Program-made: the position numbers and the translations under genes
NCBI GenBank assembly: GCA_942486035.1
Contig: CALNXK010000030.1
Span: forward strand, 3,367,501 to 3,431,500
Length of the DNA stretch: 64,000 bases
Source of the DNA: Porites lobata
Taxonomy: Eukaryota; Cnidaria; Anthozoa; Scleractinia; Poritidae
Reading direction: 5' to 3'
Notes under the pieces: generated by a model
Told to the model about the DNA's origin: nothing
The model's input: the letters and a program-made list of their open reading frames with translations, nothing else
Databases searched by the model: none
Shown here: positions 44,150 to 57,100 of the stretch, piece by piece
Position numbering within the stretch: position 1 is the stretch's first letter
Layout: every line of letters begins with the position of its first letter

Positions 44150-44935
44150 CGTGCCAAAATTCAGTCCTCTAACAAGAACAGCACACGACAACTCTCACCA
44201 GAAACTTGGCAATGTGCTGAAAATATTTCTCTCCAAGCGACAAACGGAAATTGTCGCTTATTTTCGTCACGTGACTAGCCCTCGTCGACTTCTCTGGAAT
44301 GCGACGCCCTCCCAGTCTTGGCCAATCGCAATGTTCTTTGAAAGTAGTTTTGAGAAATTTAGTTTGAGATATTTTTGCGGAATCACAATTTTGTGTAGAA
44401 TTTACTTGTATTTTTAACCGTTCCTAGCTAATAGAGAAAGGGGGGAATGTAGACATTTCAGTGATCACACTCGCCATAGAATAAAACCCGGCCGTAAATT
44501 TTACGGCGTCCCTCTCACGGTCTGTCCCTACGGATCTCATTTAGTAGCGGTTTAAAAACAGAAAAAAATATCAATAAGTAAAAATATACTAATCTTGGAA
44601 AACAGATCATTACACTAAAATTAATTCTACATTACAATTTAATAAAAAAATCTCGATTTCTCCCCGGAGAGAAAAAACACAATTTCTACCATAATATTTG
44701 AATGCAATGTCTTTTCCACAATAAGTGGAAAAAACAAATCTAACCACATTGAAACAAAGAAAACAAAAATTTCTGGTCCGTGAGAGGCTCGAACTCTCGA
44801 CCTCGGCGTAGCCGTTGGATCCTAGATCCAGGTGTATCAGCACCGCGCTCTGCCGACTGAGCTAACGGACCAGCTGCTGATATAGGGAGTGAAAATTTGG
44901 TATTTTTAGCAAACTAACAATGCTTGATTCCATAT
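44150..44935. promoter_or_regulatory. Divergent alpha-catenin / CNNM upstream region
   Basis: 786 bases separate the two start codons, and a tRNA gene lies within the half nearer CNNM. No clear TATA box was assigned. Promoter function for both genes is inferred from position only. Confidence 0.45.
44774..44871 (-). tRNA. tRNA-Ile (anticodon GAT) with an intron of about 25 bases
   Basis: Read on the minus strand, the acceptor strand GGTCCGT pairs with ACGGACC, followed by discriminator A. The D arm is GCTC-AGTCGGCA-GAGC and the T arm is CGAGA-GTTCGAG-CCTC type with a proper B box. The anticodon stem CGGTG pairs with CGCCG only after removing an insertion after position 37. The loop then reads C-T-GAT-A, giving anticodon GAT. 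A TTTTT terminator follows. No CCA is encoded as part of the body. The anticodon depends on my placement of the intron; a GAT isoacceptor is unusual in eukaryotes but does occur. Confidence 0.8.
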
Positions 44936-47900
44936 ATGGTCAGCATGACATTTCTCACGGTTGTTTCATCACGAGACCTTCAGTCTCGAATGGCCGCCAT
45001 CTTTGCCAGGTGTTGTTATGTATACGTGTTTACGTTTTGTCTTTTAGCGGCTAACAAGTTCGTTACCTTCGTAGAATGTGAGGGGCGCCTGACCGGTATA
45101 AGTCCCGTCGATAGTTCAGGTGCGATCAAGGATGGTGCTGTTGAAATAAAAGCCGGAACTTCGACGTTGTTGAGGTTCTATGGTGTTGAGATTTCGCGGG
45201 ATTCACGCATTGCGTTTACTTCCACCGCGGGAAAATTTAACTCTGTTTGCGATGGTGATCGCACATCTCCTGTATATTTCAAGCAAAATGACTTTCAGGA
45301 CTACAAAGCAGAAGGTGAAGTAATCTTGCCAGCTGGAGGACCTTATTACGTCTGTCTAGAGGCAGGGAATCGAAGTCAAATATGGAGACACCAAGGCGAT
45401 ACAGACAAGCTGCTTCAGATTTATACTACTACCAGTACAACATTACCTACATGGTTGCAAATAGTATTCATCGTGATTCTAATGTGCTTATCAGGCTTGT
45501 TTTCAGGGCTCAACCTCGGCTTAATGGCACTAGATCCAACCGAGCTTAAAATTGTTATGAACTGTGGCAATACAAGCGAGCAAGGTTACGCCAAAGTCAT
45601 CGAACCGATTCGAAGACACGGTAATTATCTCTTATGTACGCTGCTTCTTGGCAATGTTTTAGTGAATACTTCGTTTACAGTTCTCTTAGACGGCATAATT
45701 GGTGATGGAATCGCTGCGGTGCTTGGTTCCACGGCTGGTATTGTAATATTTGGTGAGATAATTCCCCAGAGCCTTTGTTCAAGACATGGTTTGGCTGTTG
45801 GGGCTAGGACCATCTGGATCACGAGATTTTTCATGCTAGTGACGTTTCCTATCTCCTTTCCAATAAGCAGGATCTTGGATTGGATACTAGGGGACGAGAT
45901 TGGTACAGTGTATAATAGGAAACAACTCCAGGAGATGCTGAAAGTCACTGCAGAGTTTAATGACTTGGAAGGTGATGAAATGAATATCATTTCAGGGGTG
46001 CTCAACTACAAAAGTAAAACTGTGGAAGAGGTGATGACGAAGCTGGAAGATTGTTACCTGCTGGACTTGTCATCGGTCCTTGATTTTAGAACTATTGCAA
46101 GTATTATGCAATCAGGACATAGTAGGATTCCGGTCTATGATGGTGAAAGACATAACATTGTGGGTTTGCTTCTTGTAAAGGATTTGGCTTTCATTGATAC
46201 AGATGACTGCACTCCCTTGAGGACAGTTATAAAATTTTACAATCATCAGGTGCAGCGAGTTTATGATGATGTTCATTTGGATGCAATGTTAGAAGACTTT
46301 AAAAAGGGGCATTCACATTTAGCAGTGGTGCAGCGCGTTAACAGTGAGGGAAGTGGCGACCCTTTCTATGAAGCTATTGGCATTGTTACTTTGGAGGACA
46401 TCCTAGAAGAAATAATCCAGTCTGAAATAGTCGATGAGACTGACATCTATTGTAAGTATAGTCTGGAATTATCATCATCATGAAAGTAATAGTTATATGA
46501 ACAACATCAGTATTTTAGTTTTGGATAGTGTGTGTGTGTTTCATAGTGATGTGACAAAACCATAGTCTATAGGATGCATCTTAAGACTGACTGAAAGTGT
46601 AAATTAGAAAAAAAGTGAGGATGGTACATGGTCTATTTTACCTCTATTCTACTATCATGCTGAAGTGAAATGAGTTGCAAAAAGTCCTTTACACTGTATG
46701 TGAGGGAATATCCTTATATTAAATGCTGCATTCTTTTGTGCTGCTGTATATTGTGACTTCTTTCACTCCAGTTTAACTTTGTTGATGAATAGAGGTTAAA
46801 AAGTGTCATCTTTTTTTATCTACACTTTTCTTAGTAACCATTTTTCTTAAATCAGTTTTTCTTTAATCTATTCAAAAAGAACACCAGATATGCACATCAT
46901 CTATTTTGTTAAAATAAAATGTTGAAAATTTGCCTGTGCAAATACCTTAATGTGGTTACAAAGATGCAGTGCATTTTTAGAGTTTGTCTGCTTAAATGCT
47001 TTTTACTCTCAGCACATGAAGTCTGTGGAAAACCACATTGTGCCTTATTTTAAATAATTCAGTAACTGGAGGTCCTGTGTGCTTCTTGAGATGAATAATA
47101 GATATTAGAAAATGGAAGGAGATAGAGAGATATTAATTTACAAACACCGTTAAGTGGCCTTGAATGACGTGCTACTATTGTTTTCATACAGAAGCACAAT
47201 CTTGTTCAGTTTTCTGGCATACAGTACACTTCTTTTGTATCTGTTTAGGTTTTTAATATATATTGTCAGTTGGCTTGTGACATCCACTTTGTTGTTTGTG
47301 CTGCATACTTTTATGACATCTTTAAGATTTTACATAGAGTCATGTAGGTAAAACAAGTTCATGGATTTCTTCAATATTATAATGTATGGTATAATATCAC
47401 AACAGAATGCTTTTTATTTATCATCTTCCCAAATGCTACCCCCTCATACAGATTTTAAATTTAAAAATTTATGTAAAATTTCATTCACTGGAACAGCTTA
47501 ATGTTTCCAGTATTTTCTGTTCTATTATTCTGATATTTTGTCTCTTTAGAAGTTACAATGTTGAAGTAAAGGCAACACCTGCTTTTTCATGTCAACTGTA
47601 AAATTATTTAGTTTTCTTAGATGAAGTAGTGATGTTTTGAGGGGCCATTATTATTAATAACTTCATATTTGAGTGGGCACACAGTCCAATTCCATTACTG
47701 TCAACAAATAATTTATTGTTTTATTACCCTACAAGCACTTACTATTGATATTACAGGAAGTACATGTCTTATTACACACATTATACTCAAGTTGCTGCTT
47801 AAGCTATTAATTTATTGTGCGGTTATATACGTATTTATTAATTCTTTTGATTGAAAAGGTTTAAATAATATTGTTTTTGAAAGGCGTCCATACCAAGTTA

Positions 47901-50245
47901 CATTACTAAATGATAATTCAAAGATAAAGCTGTTTTCCTTTCTTGTTGTTTCATAGCTGATGTCAAGCTTTATGCAAAACAAACTTTGCTTCTAGTTATA
48001 AATGTGGTGTAAGCAAAAATGTTGTATCCTGAAATTGGTTTTTCTTCTGTTCTGTGGTTATTTCATGTTCTCAGAAAGAACTGTGGCTTTCCTTGTCAGT
48101 GTGATAGAAGCAGTTGCAGGGCTCAAAATGATGGCCAGAAAACAGACAATGTCCAGCCAAGATGACCAAATGTTTAGTTGACCGGTCATTTTGGCTGGTC
48201 AAGTGCACGGCTTTAAAATACATGTAAATAATTGGGAAAAAATATATTCACGTCATATCTGTAAATCACAAAAACAGTTAAATGGTGAGGTATTTGAGCT
48301 GCTTTTAGTTATGAATTCAGAGAATCCAGATGAGACGCCATCTGACAGTTTAGTTCTGCAGCTTTTTGAACGCCAATTAACGGTTTATAATTGCCTGTTT
48401 TCAGCATTTTGACCGGTCAGAAAGGAGCCATGACTGAACTCAAACTTGTTTGGCCAGTCATCATGTCCAGCCATTGATCAAAAATTATTTTGGGCTTTGA
48501 GTTGTAAAATGCTTAGAATACCATGTACATTTTCCTTGCAGTGGACAACAAGTCAGGAAAAGTTATACCAGGCCGCAAGACATTAATGAGGGAACTGTCA
48601 TTGTTCTCTGAAGAGGAAGACAAGCCAAAAGTCTCACCTCAGCTGCAGCTTGCAATATTGCAGTATCTTAACACAGGTGAGCAGACTCATCTGCAGTTGT
48701 ACAGCTACCTCTTTTACATGTTGATTATAAAAAACCGTGTGGCAAAAATTGTTCCCACTTATACCTTTTCTGGTGTACTCTGACGCTTTCACCTTGATTG
48801 ATGTCGTCTACCCTAACAAGGATCAAGGAGTATACAATATCCAGGGTTTTGCGTGAATACTTGAGATGTTCCCTGAATTGGACTCCAAAACGTCCTGCTG
48901 TCTCCCTGATGTAAAACTCATCACAACCCTCACATTTTTGTCTCCCCACTAAAACATGACCATGTTCAGTTTACAATGTGTAGTTCCAGAAAGGATCCAT
49001 ACTCCTCCACAGAAGGGATTGGAAATTCCTGGGGGTTGGGGGGTTCTCAAAGGCCCAAAAATTTAAGCAAATGTATGAAGCCTGACTGAAATTTCCAGAG
49101 AGGTGGGGGAATCTAAGGAAAAATCCCTTCCATGGGGGAGGTATGGATAATTTTTGGAACCACACAATGTATTTGATGTCAGCGATGTTCATCATCTAAA
49201 AATCTTCTTTCTATTCCGCATTTTAATTTGAGAACATACGGTGCAAGATATTTCTCCGTGGCCGCCCCCACCCTCTAGAATACTCTGCCATCTGACATTA
49301 AGAACAGCTCCTCCTCTTTTTGTAACTTTTTAGCCATATTTATTTTAGTCTTAAGATTTAAAGCTTTTTCATAACTTTTTTTACTGTTTTATTGCTCTTG
49401 TTAAACGCTTTTGAACTTCAAGGATACTGGCACTATATAAACATTTTGCTCTTCTTCTTCTTCTTATTTTTCTTTAATAAAATAATAAAACAAAATATTT
49501 ATAGCCTGCATGGCAGGTGTTAAAAGGGGAAGGGGGAATTTGGTCTGGCGCCCTAATTCCCTTTCCCTTCCCTTTCATATGCCTGCCACGCAGGCTAAAT
49601 ATTTAGGACACGACTTCCAGTGAACAATTGAAATAATCACCTTCCCTTCAATAATCCCCCCCTTTTTCGAGGAAATACGATACCTACAGTGAAATCATTC
49701 AACCTAATGTCTTTTTAACAGCCTTTGATGCATTCAGCGAGGATGTCATCTCGCTCAATGTCCTCAAACGTTTAATAAACCAACCGCGTGTTATCCTTGA
49801 ACTCAAGCTCCAAGATGCTGATGACAATGGAAGTCAAAAGTACCTGTACAGGAACGGTGTGGCCACAGACTTCTTCACCTTAATCATTCAGGGCAAAGTT
49901 GAAGTCACAGTTGGTCAAGAGCAGTTGACGTTTGAGGAGGGGCCTTTTACAAGCTTTGGTACTAACGCATTAGTGGCATCACTCGGTGGATCCAGTTTCA
50001 ACTTGAAAGGAAATCTCCAGTATATCCCTGACTACACAGTGCGTGTAGTCACCGACATCATGTATCTAAAAATTCCCAGAAGTCTGTACAAGCAAGCAGT
50101 GCGTGCTACCTTGCTTGAACGTGAGCAGGAAGGTAAGAGCACTGATGGCATTGTTTCCGAGATTGGACAGGAACGGGAGTTCCCTGTCGTGACAGCCAAT
50201 GGTCCATCACGTAAAACAGGTGTTTTTCATGAGACAACTTGTTAG
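44936..50245 (+). CDS. CNNM: CNNM-family metal transporter / Mg2+ homeostasis protein
   Basis: CNNM proteins are membrane proteins implicated in Mg2+ efflux or its regulation. Exons 44936-46451, 48542-48676 and 49722-50245 are GT-AG and in frame: 724 residues, or 706 from the alternative ATG at 44990. The 44990 start has a better context and places a clear signal peptide (MAAIFARCCYVYVFTFCLLA) at the N terminus, so it may be the true one. Order: extracellular N-terminal domain; DUF21 membrane domain from about residue 172, with SGLFSGLNLGLMALDP, NYLLCTLLLGNVLVNTS and IVIFGEIIPQSLCSRHGLAV; acidic helical linker (NDLEGDEMNIISG); Bateman CBS pair with SRIPVYDGERHNIVGLLLVK and AIGIVTLEDILEEIIQSEI; cyclic-nucleotide-binding-like domain with DFFTLIIQGKVEV. 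One large first exon for all membrane and CBS parts is also the vertebrate arrangement. Polyadenylation signal AATAAA at 50278. Which vertebrate paralogue (1-4) it matches cannot be settled here. Confidence 0.95.
46452..48541. other. CNNM intron 1
   Basis: AT-rich, 2.1 kb. It contains a degenerate repeat at about 48118-48500, recognised by repeated TGTCCAGCCA and GACCGGTCA motifs and partly inverted ends (GGGCTCAAAATGATGG). The small ORFs at 47154-47854 are AT-rich and hydrophobic by composition only. Confidence 0.45.
48725..48949 (-). pseudogene. Fragment of a retroelement GIY-YIG endonuclease (Penelope-like)
   Basis: About 74 codons without an obvious start. CEGCDEFYIRETAGRFGVQF then REHLK resembles the C-terminal GIY-YIG nuclease of Penelope-like elements (pattern C-xx-C-xx-FYIGET-xxxF-xx-REH). 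The glycine of the usual FYIGET is replaced by arginine, and no reverse transcriptase adjoins it. It is a dead fragment in CNNM intron 2, antisense to the gene. Confidence 0.6.
48977..49167. repeat. MITE-like element in CNNM intron 2
   Basis: TGTGTAGTTCCAGAAAGGAT with CCATACTCC is mirrored by GGAGGTATGGATAATTTTTG and GAACCACACA. GAAGGGATT / AATCCCTTC pair inside. Confidence 0.75.
49501..49599. repeat. Short palindromic element upstream of CNNM exon 3
   Basis: ATAGCCTGCATGGCAGG and CCTGCCACGCAGGCTA are inverted ends. GGGGAAGGGGG / CCCTTTCCC pair inside. The end sequence recalls 21781-21919. Confidence 0.7.
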
Positions 50246-50283
50246 TATTAAATTAGGTTCGTTTTGAATTTGATAACAATAAA

Positions 50284-52690
50284 AAGAACTTGATATTTAG
50301 GGACGTGCATTCACAAAATGATACAAAGTAGACTGAATGTTTACAACATTCAAAAGCAAATTTGTATGTTTATATTTTTTAATTTCATATAGAGTGAAAT
50401 ATTAGTTCTGTTTTGTTTAGTAAATGTTGCCACAAGGAAGATGAATATTATCATTGAACAAGATGGCCTAATAATTAACTGTGTGACATCTCTATGTGAT
50501 TGATAATATCATAATATTATTAATCTGTTGGTGAAGAATGCGTTACTTGTAATTTGACAAAATTCAATATTTAAAGTGTACAATAGAAACTTTTCAAATC
50601 GAGAAATTATATATTGAAGTTTGAAAACATGACAACAAATATTCAGCTAATAGCAAGTTCAAATTATGAGTACAAGATGTACCATGTTAGTTAATCCCTG
50701 ATTGTTTACCAGGGTTTTAAGTAATACAAATTGTAAAAAAAACGTCGGTATTAAAATTTAATGAGAGATTAAAAAGCGTGTCATGTGCTTTCACTTTTTC
50801 ATAAACGATTGAGTGTGTGATAGTGAGAGGAAGGTGCTGGGGGGAGGGGGAAGGTTTAATTTCCCTATGACGAAAGGGAACATTCAGCAAAATAGCCGGC
50901 TAAAATGAAGCAAAAAGTTTCGGAAAATTGTGTCTCCTCATTACCAGCTCAAGACTACAGTGTCCCCCATTAGCTTTTAGCTAACAACATAGACACTTAA
51001 AATAAAGTGTTCATTCATTCATTCATTCAGTTAGAAAGGAGCTAGTTACAATGTGGGAAGGAAGGACCAACGTTCCCATTCCAATCACTACTTTTGGAAT
51101 AGAGATAAGGGAAGAACTTAGTCTTGGAACCGACGCTAACTAAGCTAAATGGAAATTGACTTTGATTGAGGTCTGATATAGACCTCGGTGTAGGTATTGC
51201 TTCCCTGAAAAGCGCGGAATGTAACTCTTGACGACGTCACCTGTGAAGGTGGCACTATGCCAATGCAACATCGGCCCGATGGTGGAGCGCGGCGAAAATG
51301 CAGCGAGCGAAGAAAAGAGGGAGATTGGGAGAGCTGGGACAAAACACTTCCCAGAATATTCACCGCCTCGTCGCTTTAAACCACTGAAACCCGGCCTCCT
51401 CCCTCCCAACTCAAATTGTAAAACAGTTAACATTCACACGATTAATTGCTTTGCACAGTTTCTAACAATTTCTATATAATGCCAGAATCCAAAACAGTTG
51501 GAAGGATAATGTTCATGGGAAGCTCGATCTTTCTTCGGGGGAGGATCACGGGCTCATATCCCGTACAGCGGCTGGTAATCGAGCCTTGTGTATCTGTATG
51601 GAACGTGTTTTGGATTCTACGACGCGTTTTGGAGTCTGGACATTGCTTTTGGATCCTGAAAAACGTTTTGTCCCTACGAGCCATCGTATTATCTTCCTCT
51701 CTTTTTTTCCCTCCTTTTTGTTGTTGTTGTTGTTGTTTTCGCTCGCTTTATTTTCTCTCTCTAAAGGCCTGCCTGGGATAGATCGGGCTAATGCACCATT
51801 TCAGACCCTTGCACGTGGACTCAATAAGTTGAACATAAATCTGCAAACCTGATCGTACTAAGTTTGTCTGCGTGGGAGGTTACGTAAAAAATATCTTTGC
51901 AAGCGATAAACACGACGCTAGTAGGACCCAAACAGCCCCCCGACAAACTTGACAGGTGACGTCACCTCCGAAATCGCCGAGGACGACTCGGAACGAGGCT
52001 GGGACCCAAACAGAGTGGGGTTGTAACCGTCCACAGCTGTTCGGCACCCGGTATTGTGGCTCATCAGTACGGCGTAACAGAGACTCCTGGAGAAAATACC
52101 CATACGCTCTGTTAAACGCTTTAAAGCCTGAGCTCCGTTTTTGAGAATGTTGAGTACACGCTAAGCCAGGAAAACTATAACACTTGTGATTATGCCCTCG
52201 CTTCAGTCGCGGGAGGTAATTTTTCGCCCATAACTTTTTCTTTGGCTTGACTTGTCCACCAAGATCCATTAATCAAGCACAAAGTCATTACACAGATAAA
52301 TAGCAGTGATTTCTCGTATCGGTTTATTGCTTTTCTTGACTTGGAGCATAAAACATTACCTATTTACAATATAAAAGTTAATCAGACTAGCATTAATAAA
52401 TTAAGCAAGTTCTAATAATTATGCGTGATGGCTTGGATGTACGTGGTTTTCTGAGCAATTTTTGTCTGCCCTTATCTTGTCTGAAAAAAAAAAAATTCAT
52501 TTGAGTTTGTTGTGTTCTTTCTGTCAGTACGATGAATTCTTAACGAACGAACGTTCTGTGTTATTAATTTGCTCATGCAAGGGTAGGAAATCAGTTTAAC
52601 TGCAAAAATTTCGAGTAACAAAGGAGTTCATGATTTCTAATATCTAAAGCTTTCTTTGCCAGGCTCTCTCCTCCACAGCAGAGGCCTCTT
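50284..52690. other. Spacer downstream of CNNM
   Basis: No supported gene. ORFs around 51140-52269 are GC-richer and overlap on both strands, without family resemblance; they probably arise from repeats (note CAGGTGACGTCACCTC near 51953 and TTGACGACGTCACCTGTG near 51228, which look like two ends of one element). There is a (GTT)n microsatellite near 51719 and an ATTC tetranucleotide repeat near 51013. Confidence 0.4.
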
Positions 52691-53036
52691 TAGGGAGCTT
52701 AAGCAACAACGACGGCGAAGTGTTCGCGCTTCTTTAAACTTATCGCGCTTATTCCATATCGTTCTATTCATCCGATGTTGGCGAATATTTCTGGAGTTGA
52801 ATTCTAAAAGACTGTATTAAAATTCAGGAAAAGAAAAAGCGGGTGGTTGCTTGTGTTCAGGTCATCCGCAAAACTTGAAATTACTAACAGTTTCATGATG
52901 TAGTCGTGCAACGACGGCAAAGAAATGTTAAAAAAAGTGAAGATGAACGAGCAAAGTTGTTGTTTTGTCAATCTAACCCTATTGCTTTCTTGCCGTCCTC
53001 GTTGCCGTCGCCGTCTTCGTTGCTTAAGCTCCCCTA
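52691..53036. mobile_element. MITE with TAGGGGAGCTTAAGCAAC ends
   Basis: TAGGGAGCTTAAGCAACAAC then GACGGCG is mirrored by CGCCGTCTTCGTTGCTTAAG then CTCCCCTA. TA borders; no ORF inside. Confidence 0.8.
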
Positions 53037-53991
53037 TTAAGCGCGCGTTTCAGGAGCCTGAGTCTCCCACAGGCTCGTGATTATTACTATTTTTATTGGG
53101 ATACTGCTGAGGAGAGAGTCCTTTGCCTACTAGCCGGGAACGGGGGCGGGAATGGGGCCGTCACACGAGGACCTCGTGCGACACAGAACCCTCCTGCAAA
53201 GGTGGAAAGGAGGCTCTTGACAAGAGAATAGTTATAGATGGGAAAAATGATAATTCAGGTTCTCACCGTGTGGGTCTCGATTTAAGACAATATGTTTTCG
53301 CGAAAACCAGCGTTGCTTATCTCCTGATGCGTACTTTCTCGAAAGTTTTGCGCTGTGGAAAGGACACCTCTCGGCTACTCTGGCTGAAACCTGCGAGAAA
53401 ATAATCTTCTTGCCCACCTTTGTGAATTTTATACTAATATTTTACTTCAAATCGACACTGTAACTGATTAAATCCTGTACAATTACGTCATTGGTGTTCA
53501 AGAGTATTGCGCACGTTTGATACATCAAAATTCGAACATGACTCCCAGGCTTTATGGACAAAATTACAAATTTTTCACGACTTCAGAACAATTCCCAGAA
53601 GAGACTTCAGCACCAAACCAAACCAATCATAGATATGTGACCAGAGAGACTCGGAGTCATGTTAGAATTTTAATATATCGTAAATGGGCTATCAAAGAGG
53701 GAATGTTTGAATTTACGCGCCGCTTAGTTTCGTTCCCAGTCCTAATCTGGATCCAAAATTTGAAAACGCGTGTGAATGTTCGGTCATTGCTTTTTAAAAA
53801 AATTCTTTGGTACTACCACACAAATTATTAGACCGCCCATGGTCCTTTGTATGCGTTTGTTCGGGAGCCTATTTCTGGTACTCAGTTTATCATTGTTCTC
53901 AATAACCAAGGTTTTTTCTCCCTCGTTTTTGGAAGGCGTCTCATTTCTACATTAGCAGCTGTTGTCCCGTGAAGTTCTATGCCCGCAGAAA
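53037..53991. other. Spacer without recognised genes
   Basis: Short ORFs at 53123-53404 and 53517-53831 have no resemblance I recognise. Nothing else supported. Confidence 0.35.
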
Positions 53992-54098
53992 AGGCGCTAT
54001 TTTTCGGCGTTTTCGCGAGCATGAAGCGGAAGTGGATCGTGAGACACGCGCGACGGAGGACGACGCTTGCCTGAAAAACGCGAAAAAAATAGCGCCTG
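53992..54098. repeat. Palindromic element downstream of the GPCR
   Basis: AGGCGCTATTTTTCGGCGTT then TTCGCG is mirrored by CGCGAAAAAAATAGCGCCT. It creates spurious ORFs on both strands. Confidence 0.75.
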
Positions 54099-54175
54099 TT
54101 CTGAGGGCTACTATGAAGTTCCTGTTTCCACAACGCTCTCATTTTCTGAGCGGGTCATGAAAATTTATAGCCATT

Positions 54176-57100
54176 TTAAGCTATGGTTTCGTTGTTGAGG
54201 TAGCCAGTAAGAATCACTTGACCGTTTGTTTCCTGCGCAAGCGTGTAGCTACTTGATCGTTTGGTGCGCGCGAGCGTAACGTTGTTGTCATCACTTCCTG
54301 ACAAAGAGCTTTCCTTTACGATTGACGCAAAATTTCCAGTCACCACTGCGCCAGCTTTGGAAGGTTGAGACAAGTTATTTATGTGCTTTTTTCCACAAGA
54401 AAGCACGATTTTAGTGAAAGCTTGCCTAAAATCTCTATTTCGATGCGTGTATATGACCGGGTTAACCATTGAACCGCTGTAATGCATCCACTTGGTAAGG
54501 GGGACGATAATGGAGAAGTTTATTTCACATGTCCTGCAAGTATAAATTACCATCAACGTGACAAAGAAAGGCAGCCATGCAACTACAAAGGCTCCTATCA
54601 CCACTGCCAAAGTCACTGCAATGCGGATTTCTCGCGCGAGAGATCGCGATCGTCTCGCGCGTTCTCTTGTTTGAGCCACTTTGTAAATTAAAGAGTACGC
54701 GATTAGTATGATGAACAAAGGAAAGAAAAAGCTAGCAGTACTGACGAACGGTGGATACCATTTAAGATAAGATCCATTCACTTGACTGACGCATGCGACC
54801 ACGAGGGCATATATCCACGCACCCACGATAGTTATGACAATGGTGGTGCGTGACAAGTTCCGGTGTATCGCGGGTTGTGTGACAGAAATACAACGTTCTA
54901 GGCTGATCATGACCAGATTAATGACGGACGCCGTCCCGCACAAAATGTCGTAAACAATGTAAACTTTGTAGGCCGTTGTATCTGTGCCAGTGCTCATATC
55001 AGGATTGACTGTTCATTAAAAAAGAGAGACAGACAGAAATTCATTAGTAATCATGAATTCCATCTTTGCACTCTACCTCACTCTACCTCTATAGGGAAAG
55101 TGAGTGTCCTAAGCTTAGAGACGGACTAGTAGAAAGCTTATGGGTGGGGGCGAAGTACAAAAAATATTCGCGTAAGGGAAAATTAAAAGGAAAAAAGTCA
55201 TGCACGCCAAATGACCCTTAAAAAATATTCATACAAAGGCCTAAAAAAATTCATGCGCCTCGAAAATTACCCACCCTTCCCCTAACTGTTCTAATAGTCC
55301 GTCCCTTATGGAAACGACAATTTAAAGGACCACAAGTTTATCAGTAGCTGCTGTCACTGTTGTGTATTCCCCTCGTAAAATAAAGTCACTTTACCCGCTT
55401 ACTTAATTATTATTTTTGTTTGACGCTTAGTGCTAACAGAAAAACTACCTACTCGAATCACACAAATTGCGAGATACAGAAAGAGGATTCTTCACGCCCT
55501 GAACAGCTTTCGTTACTACCTATGTCCTGTCTGCCTCCTACACAGGCTTTTCCAAGCGTAAGCGGAGAGAGTGAACTCAGAACGGGACATGGACACCCAT
55601 ATAAACGATAGCCAGCGGGCGACTGACGACGAGGCAGGCGTACACATTCTAGAGGACGGGTGAAAGAAGTTGTAGAAGGTGCCGGGAACGAGTTAGGCCT
55701 GTTTCACACGACGTCGTCGTAGTATTAGTAGAGTAGTAAAGGCTTTATTTATAGTGGGTGACACTTGACAGTAGTAAAAACACTAATGAATTCGTGGCCC
55801 CTCTCGTGGCCCGTCGTGTTACAGCCGTTCTAAGTCTTCTAAACTGCCTCAACTGTAGCACGACTATAGCGCTACTGGAGCTAGAGGTGGTTTCAGGCTT
55901 TGAATTTAACTCAGAAGAATAAAATAGCTGTTACGGAAAACGAAACTTAAAAATAAAAGGCGGTTTAGTGAGCTTTTAAATGTATTCTAATGTATTTATA
56001 ATTTATGAATTGAGGTAGGCATGACAATAGCCCATTGTTTGCAGTAGGCCTTAGAAAGTCTCCTTCGCAAGAGAGAATAGCGACCTCAGTTTGATTTGCG
56101 AGTCACTGACTGATTTAAAATTTCAAAGAACTTTATTTCCACGACACTCGCACCCCTTACTAAGTTCCTGTCCACCACATAACGATTAAAGAAATTTTAG
56201 TGGCAAGATTGCTGTCGGTGACATTAATATTACCTAAGGCGCCTGAACTTGCAGGCGCTTGCACTAGAACTTGCACTACTCAGTTCAAAGATGACAGACG
56301 ACTAATTGTTGCTCCTGGAACACATGGAAATATTTATGATTTGTATCTGTTCATCTGAGTAAGATGCCAAAAATGGCTTTATTACCTCATACCTGCAATC
56401 TAATCTAAAGGTCCCTAATACAAGGTATTAGATAGTAGGCGACTTGATAACAAGTTTTGTCTAAGTAGTTTATGTGCAAGCTCCTGCCGATGACCATCAA
56501 AGCCGCTGGATTTACTTTGAGATGACTATGATCTTAATCAATGTGACTGGTAGACGAAATAGTTTTAGAAGGGGCATCTATCTTGTAGATATGGGTAAAT
56601 GTAGGTTGAAAGTAATACCTAAGGTCTTTCCTTGTAGAAAAGCACGGTTTTTTTCACTTGGAAGACCTGAACGCCTGTTTTCAGGTCATGATATAATTGT
56701 GATCTGCAACGTGAAAGGGTAGACTAACGAATAATTGATAGTTCGTTCAATTAGGCTGTTTCAGATCAGGCTAAGCTTGTAAAGAAATAGCTCATATGAA
56801 ATTAACTTCCTAGCTAAATTCGTATGCTAAATTTACTAACTCAACATCCGTCCTAATCAAATTATTTATCAAATGGCTGCTTGTTTTTTACGAAGAAAGA
56901 TGATCTTTATCGACCTTTACATCCTTAAGTAACCCTTCCCTTTCTTACTAAAACATCCGCCTTTGAAAGGCGATTGAAACACAAGATTAAAGAAAAGTTG
57001 TTGATTCTGGATTCATAGTTCACCACAAATTCAATTACTTCACTGAATCATTGAATTTGTCAATCCTTATAGTCTAAGCAGTTAAACTTGTTTGATTTTA

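Noticed and set aside
44150..44191. Longer alpha-catenin N terminus from 44191
   Set aside because: The codon is TTG. The ATG at 44149 has a good context and gives a plausible N terminus.
44924..44935. CNNM starting at 44924
   Set aside because: The codon there is TTG, not ATG. The first in-frame ATG is at 44936 and a better one is at 44990.
51140..52269. Several ORFs of 60-129 codons in the spacer after CNNM
   Set aside because: All overlap others on the opposite strand, composition is repeat-like, and there is no recognised domain.
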